Below, in pieces: positions 11,932 through 19,121 of a DNA stretch of 19,121 nt (its first letter is position 1; each line of letters starts with the position of its first letter). This stretch comes from Methanomicrobiales archaeon (GTDB taxonomy: Archaea; Halobacteriota; Methanomicrobia; Methanomicrobiales; Methanoculleaceae): the NCBI GenBank assembly GCA_019136335.1, contig JAGVUK010000002.1:1-19121 (forward strand), given 5' to 3'. A program made the translations under genes and the position numbers. Under the pieces are notes generated by a model, which saw only the letters and a program-made list of their open reading frames with translations, was not told the DNA's origin and made no database searches.

Positions 11932-14601
11932 ATGGCAGAATATAGAGCGTTAATGGTAGTCTGCGCCGTCGTCGTCGCCGGACTGCTGGCCCCGCCCGTT
12001 CTCGCGGTGGAGGCGGCTTCAGGGGAGACGGTGCCGTTCTGCACCGCCGCCGGATCACAGGAGCGTCCGGATATCGACGGCGGTATGATCGTCTGGGAGG
12101 ACGGACGGGACGGGAGGTACATCTACTACTCCACCACTCCCGGCAGCGACGGCCGGAGAATTACGGACGGCTATGCCGGGCAGGAGTACCCGTCGGTGTC
12201 GGGCGACTATATCTTCTGGCAGGACCAACGACACGGGAACACCGAGATCTACCTCTTCTCGCCCTCCGGCGGCGAGAGACGAGTCACGAACAGCACGACC
12301 GGCCAGAGGATGCCCGTCGTCCACGGGGACCACGCCGTCTGGTACGATACGCGGAAGGGGAGCGTCGATATCTGCCTCTACGAGATCGCGACCGGCCGGG
12401 AAACCTATCTTGACTGCTCGCCCGTGACCGAATGGAAACCGGCACTCTCGGACGAGTACGTCGCCTGGGAGGAGAGTACCGGGGGCGGGGATATCTGGGT
12501 ATACGCGATCTCGACCGGGGATAAAAGGCAGGTGACCCGGGACGATGAACGGCAGACCTACCCCGCGATATCGGGGAGCCTCGTCTCCTGGGAGGATTAC
12601 CGAAACGGGGCGTCCGATATCTACGTCTTTGACCTCGACAGCGACCGGGAGTACCGGATCACCGACGACCCTGCCGACCAGGTCTCCCCGGCAATCGACG
12701 GGGAGATCGTCGCCTGGGAGGATAAACGGGGCGGGGTGTGGAACATCTACATCTGTGACCTCTCCCTCGGCCCGGAGGTGCAGATGTCCCTTGCCCCTTC
12801 CCCCTGGGAGCAACTCTACCCTGCCGTCAGCGGCAACACGGTCGTCTGGCAGAACGGCCGTGGCGCAGACGCGGATATTTACAGTTTCATCTACACCGGC
12901 GGCGCTCCGCCGGTGGCGGAGTTCGCGGCGGATCCGACCGCCGGCATGGTCCCGCTCACCGTCAGGTTCACCGACCGGTCCACCGGCAGCCTGGAGGAGT
13001 GGGAGTGGGAGTTCGGCGACGGCGGAATCTCTCCGGAGCAGAACCCGGAGCACACCTACGAGAACGCCGGCAACTATACCGTCTCGCTCAGGGTGAGCGG
13101 CCGGTTCGGGGCCGACACCGCAACAAAGATCGATCTCATCCGGGCAGACCTGCCCAGACCCCCGGCCGCCGGTTTCTCCGCCTCGCCGGTATCGGGCGGT
13201 GCGCCGCTTGTTGTGCAGTTCATGGATGAATCGACGAACAGCCCCGCCGCCTGGCTCTGGGAGTTCGGCGACGGCGGAACCTCCGCAGAGCAGAACCCAA
13301 AGCACACCTACGCGGCAGTCGGGAACTATACCGTCAGCCTGACCGCCGGGAACGCGGCAGGCAGCACGAACATCACGAAACCCGCCTGCATCACCGTGGT
13401 TGAGTCCCCTTCGGCCTCATTTCGGGCCGATACCCGGAACGGGACAGCACCGCTCACCGTCCGGTTCACGGACACCTCGGCCGGCGATATCAAAGCATGG
13501 TCCTGGCGTTTCGGTGACGGCGGAACCTCCGCAGAGCAGAACCCGGAGCACACCTATGCGGCAGCCGGCACCTACACCGTCTCTCTGACTGTCGCAAACG
13601 ATGCCGGAGAGAACACGACGGCCCGGGCCGGTTATATAACGGTCCTTGAACCGCTGACCGCAAACCTCACCGCCGAATTCCATGCCGCCCCCCGGAACGG
13701 CACGGCCCCCCTCACGGTTACGTTCACCGACACTTCCCCCGGGGAGCCGTCTGCCTGGGCCTGGAGTTTTGGCGACGGGGGGACCTCGACCGATCGCCAC
13801 CCCTCGCACACCTACACCGCCGCCGGGAACTATACCGTCAACCTGACCGTAGAGAACGCCGCCAATAAGAGCACCACGGCGAAGACCGGGTACGTGGTCG
13901 TCCATCCCGCCCCGGCAACGCCGGCACCGACCCAGGTCTCGACAGGAGGCGGCGGTGGCGGAGGGGGTGGCGGAGGCGGCGGTGGTTCCGGCTGGACAAA
14001 CCCGCACTGGAACACGCCGGCACCGACCGCGGTCGCGACCGCGGCGCCGACCTCTCCTCCGGAAACGGTCAAACCCGGCACGCTCCTCCTCGGGGAGACC
14101 GGCCTTGTGAGCCGGTTCGTCCGGATCGGTTCGCCCGACGGTGTTGCGAGCCTCATCATCGCCGAGGGTGTCAGGGCTGTTGACGCCGCCGGGAACCCGC
14201 TTCGCACGGTGACCTGCACCGCCGGGCCGGACGGTGCCGCCTTCTCACCCCCGGTGACCCTGGCATTCAACTTCACGGAGGAGCGGTGGGATACCGTCTC
14301 CGGCGGGCAAAACGGAATTCTGGTTCAGTGGTACAACCGGTCTGTGGGCGCATGGGAGGAGGTTCCCACCGTCGTCCACCCGGAGACCCGGAGCGTCACG
14401 GCAGAAGTCTCGCACTTCAGTCAGTACGCGCTCTTCGTCGGGGTGCCCGGGGGTGGCCCGGCGGAGGTTGCCGCGGCCGCCACCCCCTCCCGGCCGGAGG
14501 CCGGACCGGGCCCTCTGGATCGGGCCCTTGTCCCCGGTCTGCTCGCCCTCGTCATCGTGGGAGCGGGGGTGTTGATCTACTTGCGGAAAGGAAACCCCTG
14601 A
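11932..14601 (+). CDS. Secreted surface protein: TolB-like beta-propeller, four PKD domains, membrane anchor
   Basis: An 889-residue cell-envelope protein of unknown target. A signal peptide occupies about 1-25 (cleavage likely after VLA). Residues ~43-325 hold about six TolB-like repeats of 45-50 residues of the form YPAVSG..V.WED.R.G..DIY. Four PKD domains follow (about 326-405, 411-490, 494-575, 580-665), each with the WxFGDGG and HTY..AGxYTVxL motifs. Then come a run of glycines (672-687), a Pro/Thr-rich linker, and a domain (716-840) ending in VSHFSQYALF, resembling the domain preceding the anchor in methanogen surface proteins. A C-terminal hydrophobic helix is followed by LRKGNP. Many NxT/S sites suggest glycosylation. 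ATG 11932 is supported by GGTGAT at 11920-11925. It is probably an S-layer-associated or adhesion protein. Confidence 0.88.
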   Translation: MAEYRALMVVCAVVVAGLLAPPVLAVEAASGETVPFCTAAGSQERPDIDGGMIVWEDGRDGRYIYYSTTPGSDGRRITDGYAGQEYPSVSGDYIFWQDQRHGNTEIYLFSPSGGERRVTNSTTGQRMPVVHGDHAVWYDTRKGSVDICLYEIATGRETYLDCSPVTEWKPALSDEYVAWEESTGGGDIWVYAISTGDKRQVTRDDERQTYPAISGSLVSWEDYRNGASDIYVFDLDSDREYRITDDPADQVSPAIDGEIVAWEDKRGGVWNIYICDLSLGPEVQMSLAPSPWEQLYPAVSGNTVVWQNGRGADADIYSFIYTGGAPPVAEFAADPTAGMVPLTVRFTDRSTGSLEEWEWEFGDGGISPEQNPEHTYENAGNYTVSLRVSGRFGADTATKIDLIRADLPRPPAAGFSASPVSGGAPLVVQFMDESTNSPAAWLWEFGDGGTSAEQNPKHTYAAVGNYTVSLTAGNAAGSTNITKPACITVVESPSASFRADTRNGTAPLTVRFTDTSAGDIKAWSWRFGDGGTSAEQNPEHTYAAAGTYTVSLTVANDAGENTTARAGYITVLEPLTANLTAEFHAAPRNGTAPLTVTFTDTSPGEPSAWAWSFGDGGTSTDRHPSHTYTAAGNYTVNLTVENAANKSTTAKTGYVVVHPAPATPAPTQVSTGGGGGGGGGGGGGGSGWTNPHWNTPAPTAVATAAPTSPPETVKPGTLLLGETGLVSRFVRIGSPDGVASLIIAEGVRAVDAAGNPLRTVTCTAGPDGAAFSPPVTLAFNFTEERWDTVSGGQNGILVQWYNRSVGAWEEVPTVVHPETRSVTAEVSHFSQYALFVGVPGGGPAEVAAAATPSRPEAGPGPLDRALVPGLLALVIVGAGVLIYLRKGNP

Positions 14602-14613
14602 AACACCCGGTCG

Positions 14614-14624
14614 GCAAAAAATAA
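14614..14624 (-). terminator. Terminator in the convergent gap
   Basis: The minus-strand gene ends at 14639; an A run at 14616-14621 reads as a T run about 20 bases after its stop, suiting archaeal termination. GAGAGAG (14630-14636) and CTCTCTC (14642-14648) form a 7-bp stem over the stop codon that could help both convergent transcripts end. Confidence 0.45.
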
Positions 14625-14638
14625 GGGAAGAGAGAGGG

Positions 14639-15844
14639 TCACTCTCTCCTCGTCCTCCCCGCGAGCAGGAGGAGGAGCAGCGCCGCCCCGGCAGCGATCG
14701 CACCGAATCCCGGTGCCGCCGGGGTTGATGCCGGGGCCTCTTCGAGGCCGGCCAGCCAGGCGGCACCCATCGCGGGTGGAACCTGCCGGATGCCTGCAAG
14801 GACGTAGCCGCCGGGGGCGCTGTCTGCCGCGTAGACCCTGGCGCCCGGGATCGTCGTCTTCCACCGTACTATCCCATCCCCGTCGGTCCCGAAGGCGAAG
14901 GCCTCGCCGCTCCTGATATCGGTGCCTGCGATCATGTATCCCCCGGCGGGCCGCAGGGCGACGGCGTAGCCGGCGAGCCCCTCCATATTCCGGAGCCAGA
15001 CCTCCTCTCCTTTCGCGTCGACGAGGCCGTACCAGAAGTTCCCTGAATAGACGAATCCGCCCTTCCCGGTCTCTTCAACGTCGAAGATGACCGGGACGGC
15101 GTAATTCTTCTCCCAGAGCGTGTTGCCGCCGGCGTCGAGACGGATGAGGAACGCGTCCCCGAGATCGTAGGTGAAGGGCGACTTCGTGCCGCCTATGACG
15201 TATCCGCCGTCGGCAGTCACGATTCCTGTGTTTGCTGCGGCTCCGGGGAACGTCCGGCTCCAGGTGGGCGTGCCGTTGCCGTCGGTCTTCGTGATGACCG
15301 CGGTCGTATCGTTCGCCGATCCAGGCAGGTCCCAGAGCCACCCGGTGATGACGTAGCCGCCGTCAGCGGTCGGCCGGACCACTGATACCTTCTCGTTTTG
15401 CAGAACCTGCCGCCACTCCTCCTTCCCGGCGGCATCGGTCCTGATCAGGAGCGAACTGCCCTGGCGGGCGGCGTTCTGGTCCTGCCCGGCCGTAGCGTTG
15501 TATCCGGCGACGATGTACCCGCCATCAGCGGTCTCGGCAACGGAGGCTGCCGCCATGCCGGGGAACCTCTCCGTCCATATCTCGTTCCCCCGGCCGTCGG
15601 TCTTTACGAGCAGCAGGTCTTCGCCGGATCCCGTGAGGGTTGAGCCGAGAACGATATAACCGCCGTCCGCTGTGCCTGCGACGGCGTCGAACTTGCTGTT
15701 CTCCTCCGGTGAGAACGTTACGTTCCAGGCGACCGGCAAAGCGATCTCGCTTGCAGAGGCAGCAGAGACCATCATCACCGCCGCTACGAGCAGCGCCACC
15801 ATGATGGGCCCGGGCTGCCGGAAGTATCGGTATCTTTCCGTCAT
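14639..15844 (-). CDS. Secreted seven-repeat beta-propeller protein with PGF-CTERM-like tail
   Basis: A 401-residue envelope protein of unknown function. It has an N-terminal signal peptide (about 1-31, ending SAASA) and about seven repeats of 40-50 residues with the core ADGGYIVxG followed by TDxxGNxxW, which predicts a seven-bladed propeller. A Pro/Ala linker leads to PGFGAIAAG, a hydrophobic stretch, and RTRRE at the end. That is the arrangement of the PGF-CTERM signal handled by archaeosortase A, with transfer to a lipid anchor. I chose ATG 15844; an in-frame TTG at 15877 would add 11 residues but lies within the likely TATA region (15876-15885). It faces the PKD protein tail to tail, 37 bases apart. 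Some of the repeats (the fifth) are degenerate. Confidence 0.85.
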   Translation of the reverse strand: MTERYRYFRQPGPIMVALLVAAVMMVSAASASEIALPVAWNVTFSPEENSKFDAVAGTADGGYIVLGSTLTGSGEDLLLVKTDGRGNEIWTERFPGMAAASVAETADGGYIVAGYNATAGQDQNAARQGSSLLIRTDAAGKEEWRQVLQNEKVSVVRPTADGGYVITGWLWDLPGSANDTTAVITKTDGNGTPTWSRTFPGAAANTGIVTADGGYVIGGTKSPFTYDLGDAFLIRLDAGGNTLWEKNYAVPVIFDVEETGKGGFVYSGNFWYGLVDAKGEEVWLRNMEGLAGYAVALRPAGGYMIAGTDIRSGEAFAFGTDGDGIVRWKTTIPGARVYAADSAPGGYVLAGIRQVPPAMGAAWLAGLEEAPASTPAAPGFGAIAAGAALLLLLLAGRTRRE

Positions 15845-15875
15845 GGAATCGATCACTGGTGCGGCCCGGCATGCC

Positions 15876-15885
15876 AAAAATTTAG
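15876..15885 (-). promoter_or_regulatory. TATA-like box of the beta-propeller gene
   Basis: On the minus strand this reads CTAAATTTTT, about 36 bases before the ATG at 15844, a normal archaeal TATA distance for a short leader. No clear ribosome binding site is seen. Confidence 0.4.
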
Positions 15886-15940
15886 TGGTCTTCCCTCGCC
15901 CGGACCAGGTGCCGTGCCGGTGCGCCGCCGCGCCGGCAAT

Positions 15941-15950
15941 CCATTAAAGA
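15941..15950 (+). promoter_or_regulatory. TATA-like box of endA
   Basis: CCATTAAAGA is centred about 31 bases before the GTG start of endA at 15977. This predicts a leaderless or nearly leaderless transcript, in agreement with the lack of a ribosome binding site before that start. Confidence 0.4.
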
Positions 15951-15976
15951 AGACAAACCTCCTATAGTTCTACCAC

Positions 15977-16987
15977 GTGTTGGCGACATTCGACGGAACC
16001 TGGGTGCGTCTTGGTGGCGAAGGACGCACGCTCTACGAGCAAGGGGGGTACGGGAGGCTCGAGGGAACCGGCCTCCGGCTCTCTCCTGAAGAGGCGCTCT
16101 ACCTCATGGAGCGCAGCAAGATCGACGTGAAGGATTTCGGCTTTGATACCCTGCTCGGCCTCTTCGCCGGCCAGCCGAATTTTGTCCGCCGGTATCTCGT
16201 CTACCGCGACATCCGCGAACGGGGATACGTTGTCCAGCCCGGCCCGCACGACTTCCGCGTCTTCCGCCGCGGCCACAAGCCCGGGGCCGGCAGGTCCCAG
16301 TACCTGATCCGGGTCCTCTCCGAGCGGGATCTTGTCGATTTCGAGCGGCTGGGCCAGGACGTGCTTGCCGCGGTCAACATGAGGAAACAGTACCTCCTCG
16401 CGGTCGTGGACGACGAGGATGAACTGACCTACTACGAGGTGCGGGTGCAGGACCTCCCCGGCGTCGGGGAGCCGGCCAGGTGCGACACACCGGTCGAGGC
16501 CTCCCTCTTCGGCACCTACGCGCTCGCCCACCTGCCCCCGGGGACATCCCTCGAGGAGGACTGGTACGGCAAACGGCTTGACCCTGAGAGGCTCCTCCTC
16601 CGCCCGGTCGAATCGATCTATCTCATGCGCAAGGGTTGCCTCTCGGTCACGCGGGATGGGGAGCCGATGACCGCAGAGCAGTTCCTCGCTGCGGCGGCCG
16701 AAAAAGACATCGAGCTCCGCGAGAAAGAGCGGGTCTTCTCCGATCTCCGGGAGAAAGGCTACATCCCGAGGACCGGGTACAAGTTCGGCCACCACTTCCG
16801 GGTCTACTCCGGGAAGAAGACCCACTCCGAGATGCTTGTCCACGCCGTCCCTTCCGGGACCTCCACGCCGATGAGCGCCGTCTCCCGGTCGGTCAGGCTT
16901 GCTCACAGCGTCAAAAAGAAGATGTTGTTTGCCTGCATATACAATACCGATATCAGGTACGTCGAATTCGCCCGAATCAAACTGTGA
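15977..16987 (+). CDS. endA: tRNA-splicing endonuclease (EndA), tandem-domain type
   Basis: It removes introns from archaeal pre-tRNAs at bulge-helix-bulge sites. The 336-residue protein has two fused repeats, the alpha2 form known from Archaeoglobus and relatives. The C-terminal repeat keeps the catalytic set: Tyr in GHHFRVY (Y277), His in HSEMLVH (H283) and Lys in SVKKKML (313-315). The N-terminal repeat has a matching but degenerate segment (HDFRVF at 91-96, RSQYLI) without the Tyr and His, and so is structural. GTG 15977 is taken as start; the next codon is TTG, so the exact start is open by one codon. It is followed by trpS after 10 bases, probably in one transcript. Confidence 0.93.
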   Translation: MLATFDGTWVRLGGEGRTLYEQGGYGRLEGTGLRLSPEEALYLMERSKIDVKDFGFDTLLGLFAGQPNFVRRYLVYRDIRERGYVVQPGPHDFRVFRRGHKPGAGRSQYLIRVLSERDLVDFERLGQDVLAAVNMRKQYLLAVVDDEDELTYYEVRVQDLPGVGEPARCDTPVEASLFGTYALAHLPPGTSLEEDWYGKRLDPERLLLRPVESIYLMRKGCLSVTRDGEPMTAEQFLAAAAEKDIELREKERVFSDLREKGYIPRTGYKFGHHFRVYSGKKTHSEMLVHAVPSGTSTPMSAVSRSVRLAHSVKKKMLFACIYNTDIRYVEFARIKL

Positions 16988-16997
16988 GCGTCCGTCC

Positions 16998-18254
16998 ATG
17001 CAGTCCGGAATGAATCCGTGGTCGAGTAACCAGACCGTCGATGTAGATCGACTCTTTGCCGAGTTCGGCATCGAGCCTGTCGGTGAGGTCGCGCGAAGGC
17101 TTCCCGAGGTACCGCCGTTTATGCGCAGGGGTGTTGTCGTCGGACACCGGGACTACGGCCTGATCGTCGACGCCATCCGGAACCGCACCCCGTTTCACGT
17201 GCTGACCGGGTTCATGCCTTCAGGCCTCCCGCACCTCGGGCACCTGATGGTCATGAAGGAGGTGGTCTGGCACGTCCAGCAGGGCGGGAACGGCTACGTG
17301 GCAATCGCCGACCGGGAGGCGCACGCGGTCCGCGGCATATCGTGGGAGAAGTGCCGCGAGTACGGGAAGGAGTACCTTAAAGCCCTCTACGCCCTCGGCT
17401 TCCGTGGCACAACTTACTACCAGAGCAAGAACGAGCGCTTAAAAGACCTCGCGTTCGAGGCGTCCACGAAGGTGAACTTCTCGGAACTTACGGCGATCTA
17501 CGGGTTTGGGCCTGAGACAACGCTTTCGCACGCGATGAGCGTCATCACCCAGGTGGCCGATATCCTCTTCCCGCAGCTCGACGCCGGCCCGGCTCCTACG
17601 GTCGTTCCGGTCGGCCTCGACCAGGATCCGCACATCCGGCTCACCCGGGACGTGGCCTATAAACTCAGGATGTTCACGGTCGAAGACCGCGGCGACCACG
17701 TCAGCGTCAGGTCGAAGAATGCCCCCGAAGCGGCTCTCGAAGCCGTCCACCGCACGTTTTGCGGCTCGAAGAAGTACGCGGGCCACGTGGACGTCACCGG
17801 GGTGCCGTCAGGAAGGGTCGAGGATACCGTCCGCGAGATCGAGATTGCCCACGGGGGGTTCGGGTTCTACCTTCCCTCGTCGACCTACCACATCTTCATG
17901 CCCGGCCTCCGGGGCGGGAAGATGTCGAGCAGCGTACCCGAGAGCCTCTTCGGGTTCTATGAGCCCGAAAAGTCAGTCAAGAAGAAGATCATGGGTGCGC
18001 TGACCGGAGGAAGGATGACGCTTGAGGAGCAGAGGCGCCTTGGGGGCGAGCCCGGCTCCTGCCCGATCTACCTCTTAAATCTCTTCCACATGCTCGAGGA
18101 CGACGTGGAACTTGCCGACCTCCGCCGCCGGTGCGAGAGCGGCGAGCTCACCTGCGGGCAGTGTAAGAAAGAGACATATGAACGCGTGCAGGCGTTCCTC
18201 GCGGATCTGCGGGATAAGATGGATGCAGTTGAACACCTTGCAGAGGAGGTGTGA
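16998..18254 (+). CDS. trpS: Tryptophanyl-tRNA synthetase
   Basis: A class I aminoacyl-tRNA synthetase that charges tRNA-Trp. The 418-residue protein is of the archaeal/eukaryotic type. The HIGH-like motif is HLGH at 79-82 within TGFMPSGLPHLGH, and the KMSKS-like motif is KMSSS at 308-312 after MPGLRGG. QDPHIRLTRDVA and the SSTYHIFMPGL stretch are typical of the family. ATG 16998 is the first sensible start after the endA stop; ATG 17010, four codons later, is possible. Earlier in-frame codons lie inside endA. The stop overlaps the region of the pheS start. Confidence 0.95.
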   Translation: MQSGMNPWSSNQTVDVDRLFAEFGIEPVGEVARRLPEVPPFMRRGVVVGHRDYGLIVDAIRNRTPFHVLTGFMPSGLPHLGHLMVMKEVVWHVQQGGNGYVAIADREAHAVRGISWEKCREYGKEYLKALYALGFRGTTYYQSKNERLKDLAFEASTKVNFSELTAIYGFGPETTLSHAMSVITQVADILFPQLDAGPAPTVVPVGLDQDPHIRLTRDVAYKLRMFTVEDRGDHVSVRSKNAPEAALEAVHRTFCGSKKYAGHVDVTGVPSGRVEDTVREIEIAHGGFGFYLPSSTYHIFMPGLRGGKMSSSVPESLFGFYEPEKSVKKKIMGALTGGRMTLEEQRRLGGEPGSCPIYLLNLFHMLEDDVELADLRRRCESGELTCGQCKKETYERVQAFLADLRDKMDAVEHLAEEV

Positions 18255-18255
18255 T

Positions 18256-19121
18256 GTGGAACTGACGTTAAACGAAAAGAGACTCCTGGCCGCCTTGGGA
18301 CCGGTGGGGTCGGCCGATGTGGCCGCCCTTGCCGACCTGATGGACTCCCGCCGGGAGGCGGTGGTGCAGTATGCAAACCTTGCCGGCGAGCGGGGGCTTG
18401 TGGACGTCGCAAAGCACGTCTCCCGGCGGTATGTCCCGACCGACGAGGGGCGGGCCTACGTCGGGAAGGGCCTTCCCGAGCGGCAGGTGCTTGAGAGTTT
18501 CGAGGAGACCATCCCGATGCGGAACCTCCAGGCGCACCCGCTCGCAAAGATCGGGATCGGCTGGATGCGGAAGAAAGGCTGGATCGCCATCCGGGATGGG
18601 GTCGTGCAGAAGACCGGCAACGCCGCTTTCGGACCTGACGAGATCGCGTTTGCCCGGGCAAGCGAGAGCGGTTCGGTCGAGGACGGCGAAGGAGTTGCCG
18701 ACCTCCTCCGGCGCGGGCTCGTGCAGGAGGAGGAGACCGTCATCTATACCGTCTCGATCACGCCTCTGGGCCGGGATCTCCTCGCGAAAGGGCTCGACCT
18801 CCAGGAAGAGGCAGGCACGCTCACCCGTGACCAGATTCTCTCCGGCGCGTGGAAGGATCTCCCCCTCCGGCGCTACGATGTCGGGAAACTCCCGAAGCGC
18901 GCCTACCCGGGAAAGGTCCACCCCTACCAGCGCATTCTCGACGAGATGCGCCGTATCCTCTTTGACATGGGATTTACGGAGATGGCGGGCGGTATCGTGC
19001 AGAGCTCGTTCTGGAACTTTGACGCCCTCTTCCAGCCGCAGGACCACCCGGCGCGGGAGATGCAGGACACGTTCTTCCTCGGCGAGCGCTGGCCGCTCCC
19101 GGAGGGGTATGAGCGCGTCCG
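18256..19121 (+). CDS. pheS: Phenylalanyl-tRNA synthetase alpha subunit, 5' part (cut by window end)
   Basis: The catalytic subunit of the class II PheRS heterotetramer. About 288 residues are visible before the window ends, with no stop codon. The N-terminal part looks like the winged-helix region of archaeal PheS (NEKRLLAALG, ADVAALADLM). The class II catalytic core begins with VHPYQRILDEMRRILFDMGF and includes SSFWNFDALFQPQDHPAREM, the signature around motif 2. The start is GTG 18256: the ATG at 18254 is followed by a stop after three codons, and GGAGGTG at 18244-18251 is a strong ribosome site. It follows trpS without a gap. pheT would be expected downstream or elsewhere. Confidence 0.94.
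   Translation, partial: MELTLNEKRLLAALGPVGSADVAALADLMDSRREAVVQYANLAGERGLVDVAKHVSRRYVPTDEGRAYVGKGLPERQVLESFEETIPMRNLQAHPLAKIGIGWMRKKGWIAIRDGVVQKTGNAAFGPDEIAFARASESGSVEDGEGVADLLRRGLVQEEETVIYTVSITPLGRDLLAKGLDLQEEAGTLTRDQILSGAWKDLPLRRYDVGKLPKRAYPGKVHPYQRILDEMRRILFDMGFTEMAGGIVQSSFWNFDALFQPQDHPAREMQDTFFLGERWPLPEGYERV

Noticed and set aside
15845..15877. TTG start at 15877 for the minus-strand beta-propeller gene
   Set aside because: It would add 11 residues before a normal signal peptide and lies within the likely TATA box; ATG 15844 is better placed.
18254..18265. ATG at 18254 as pheS start
   Set aside because: It is followed by a stop after three codons; the GTG at 18256 opens the real frame.
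1..19121. CRISPR arrays, insertion sequences with transposase, tRNA or rRNA genes
   Set aside because: I found no regularly spaced direct repeats, no transposase reading frame, and no tRNA or rRNA signature anywhere in the window.

Overview
The window looks like a chromosomal segment of a GC-rich hydrogenotrophic methanogen of the order Methanomicrobiales, most probably Methanoculleus or a close relative. The evidence is a formylmethanofuran:H4MPT formyltransferase, methanogenesis-marker-11-type proteins, the coenzyme B chain-elongation (aks) genes, archaeal tRNA-splicing endonuclease, archaeal/eukaryotic-type TrpRS and PheS, and surface proteins with PKD domains and a PGF-CTERM tail. The genus is inferred from base composition and gene style, not from a search.

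Layout: (1) 1-781 is intergenic, AT-rich to about 145 and then GC-rich with palindromes, and leads into ftr (782-1690). (2) 1691-2252 is intergenic and holds a T-rich terminator, a structured element with imperfect terminal inverted repeats (1871-2057), and the promoter of the next operon. (3) 2253-10786 is one tightly packed + strand operon in which every junction overlaps: two tandem TiaS-like/marker-11-like genes, a radical SAM gene, a short IorA-like TPP enzyme, aksA, a broken aksD, aksE, an unknown Cys-rich gene, and aksF. A DNA-repair nuclease gene (nfo, 10812-11660) follows after 25 nt. (4) 11932-14601 (+) and 14639-15844 (-) are convergent genes for two secreted beta-propeller surface proteins. 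(5) 15977 to the window end is an RNA-processing and aminoacylation cluster: endA, trpS and the 5' part of pheS.

The most interesting part is the 2253-10786 operon. AksA, AksDE and AksF build 2-oxosuberate, the precursor of coenzyme B (7-mercaptoheptanoylthreonine phosphate). The later steps, as far as I know, lack assigned genes: decarboxylation of 2-oxosuberate, thiolation, ligation to threonine and phosphorylation. The uncharacterised genes co-translated with aksADEF have chemistry that could fit them: a TPP enzyme that lacks the C-terminal ferredoxin domain of IorA, a radical SAM protein with a second CxxCxxC cluster motif, two proteins carrying the ATP-using GIDDTD core of TiaS, and one unknown protein. 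I propose the operon as a candidate complete coenzyme B biosynthesis cluster. This is inference from context and motifs.

The aksD gene is disrupted here. The reading frame changes near 8064-8067 and, compared with the aconitase/LeuC family from memory, about 29 residues are missing at the same point. This means either a real deletion or an assembly error, and it creates a long false aksD-aksE fusion frame.
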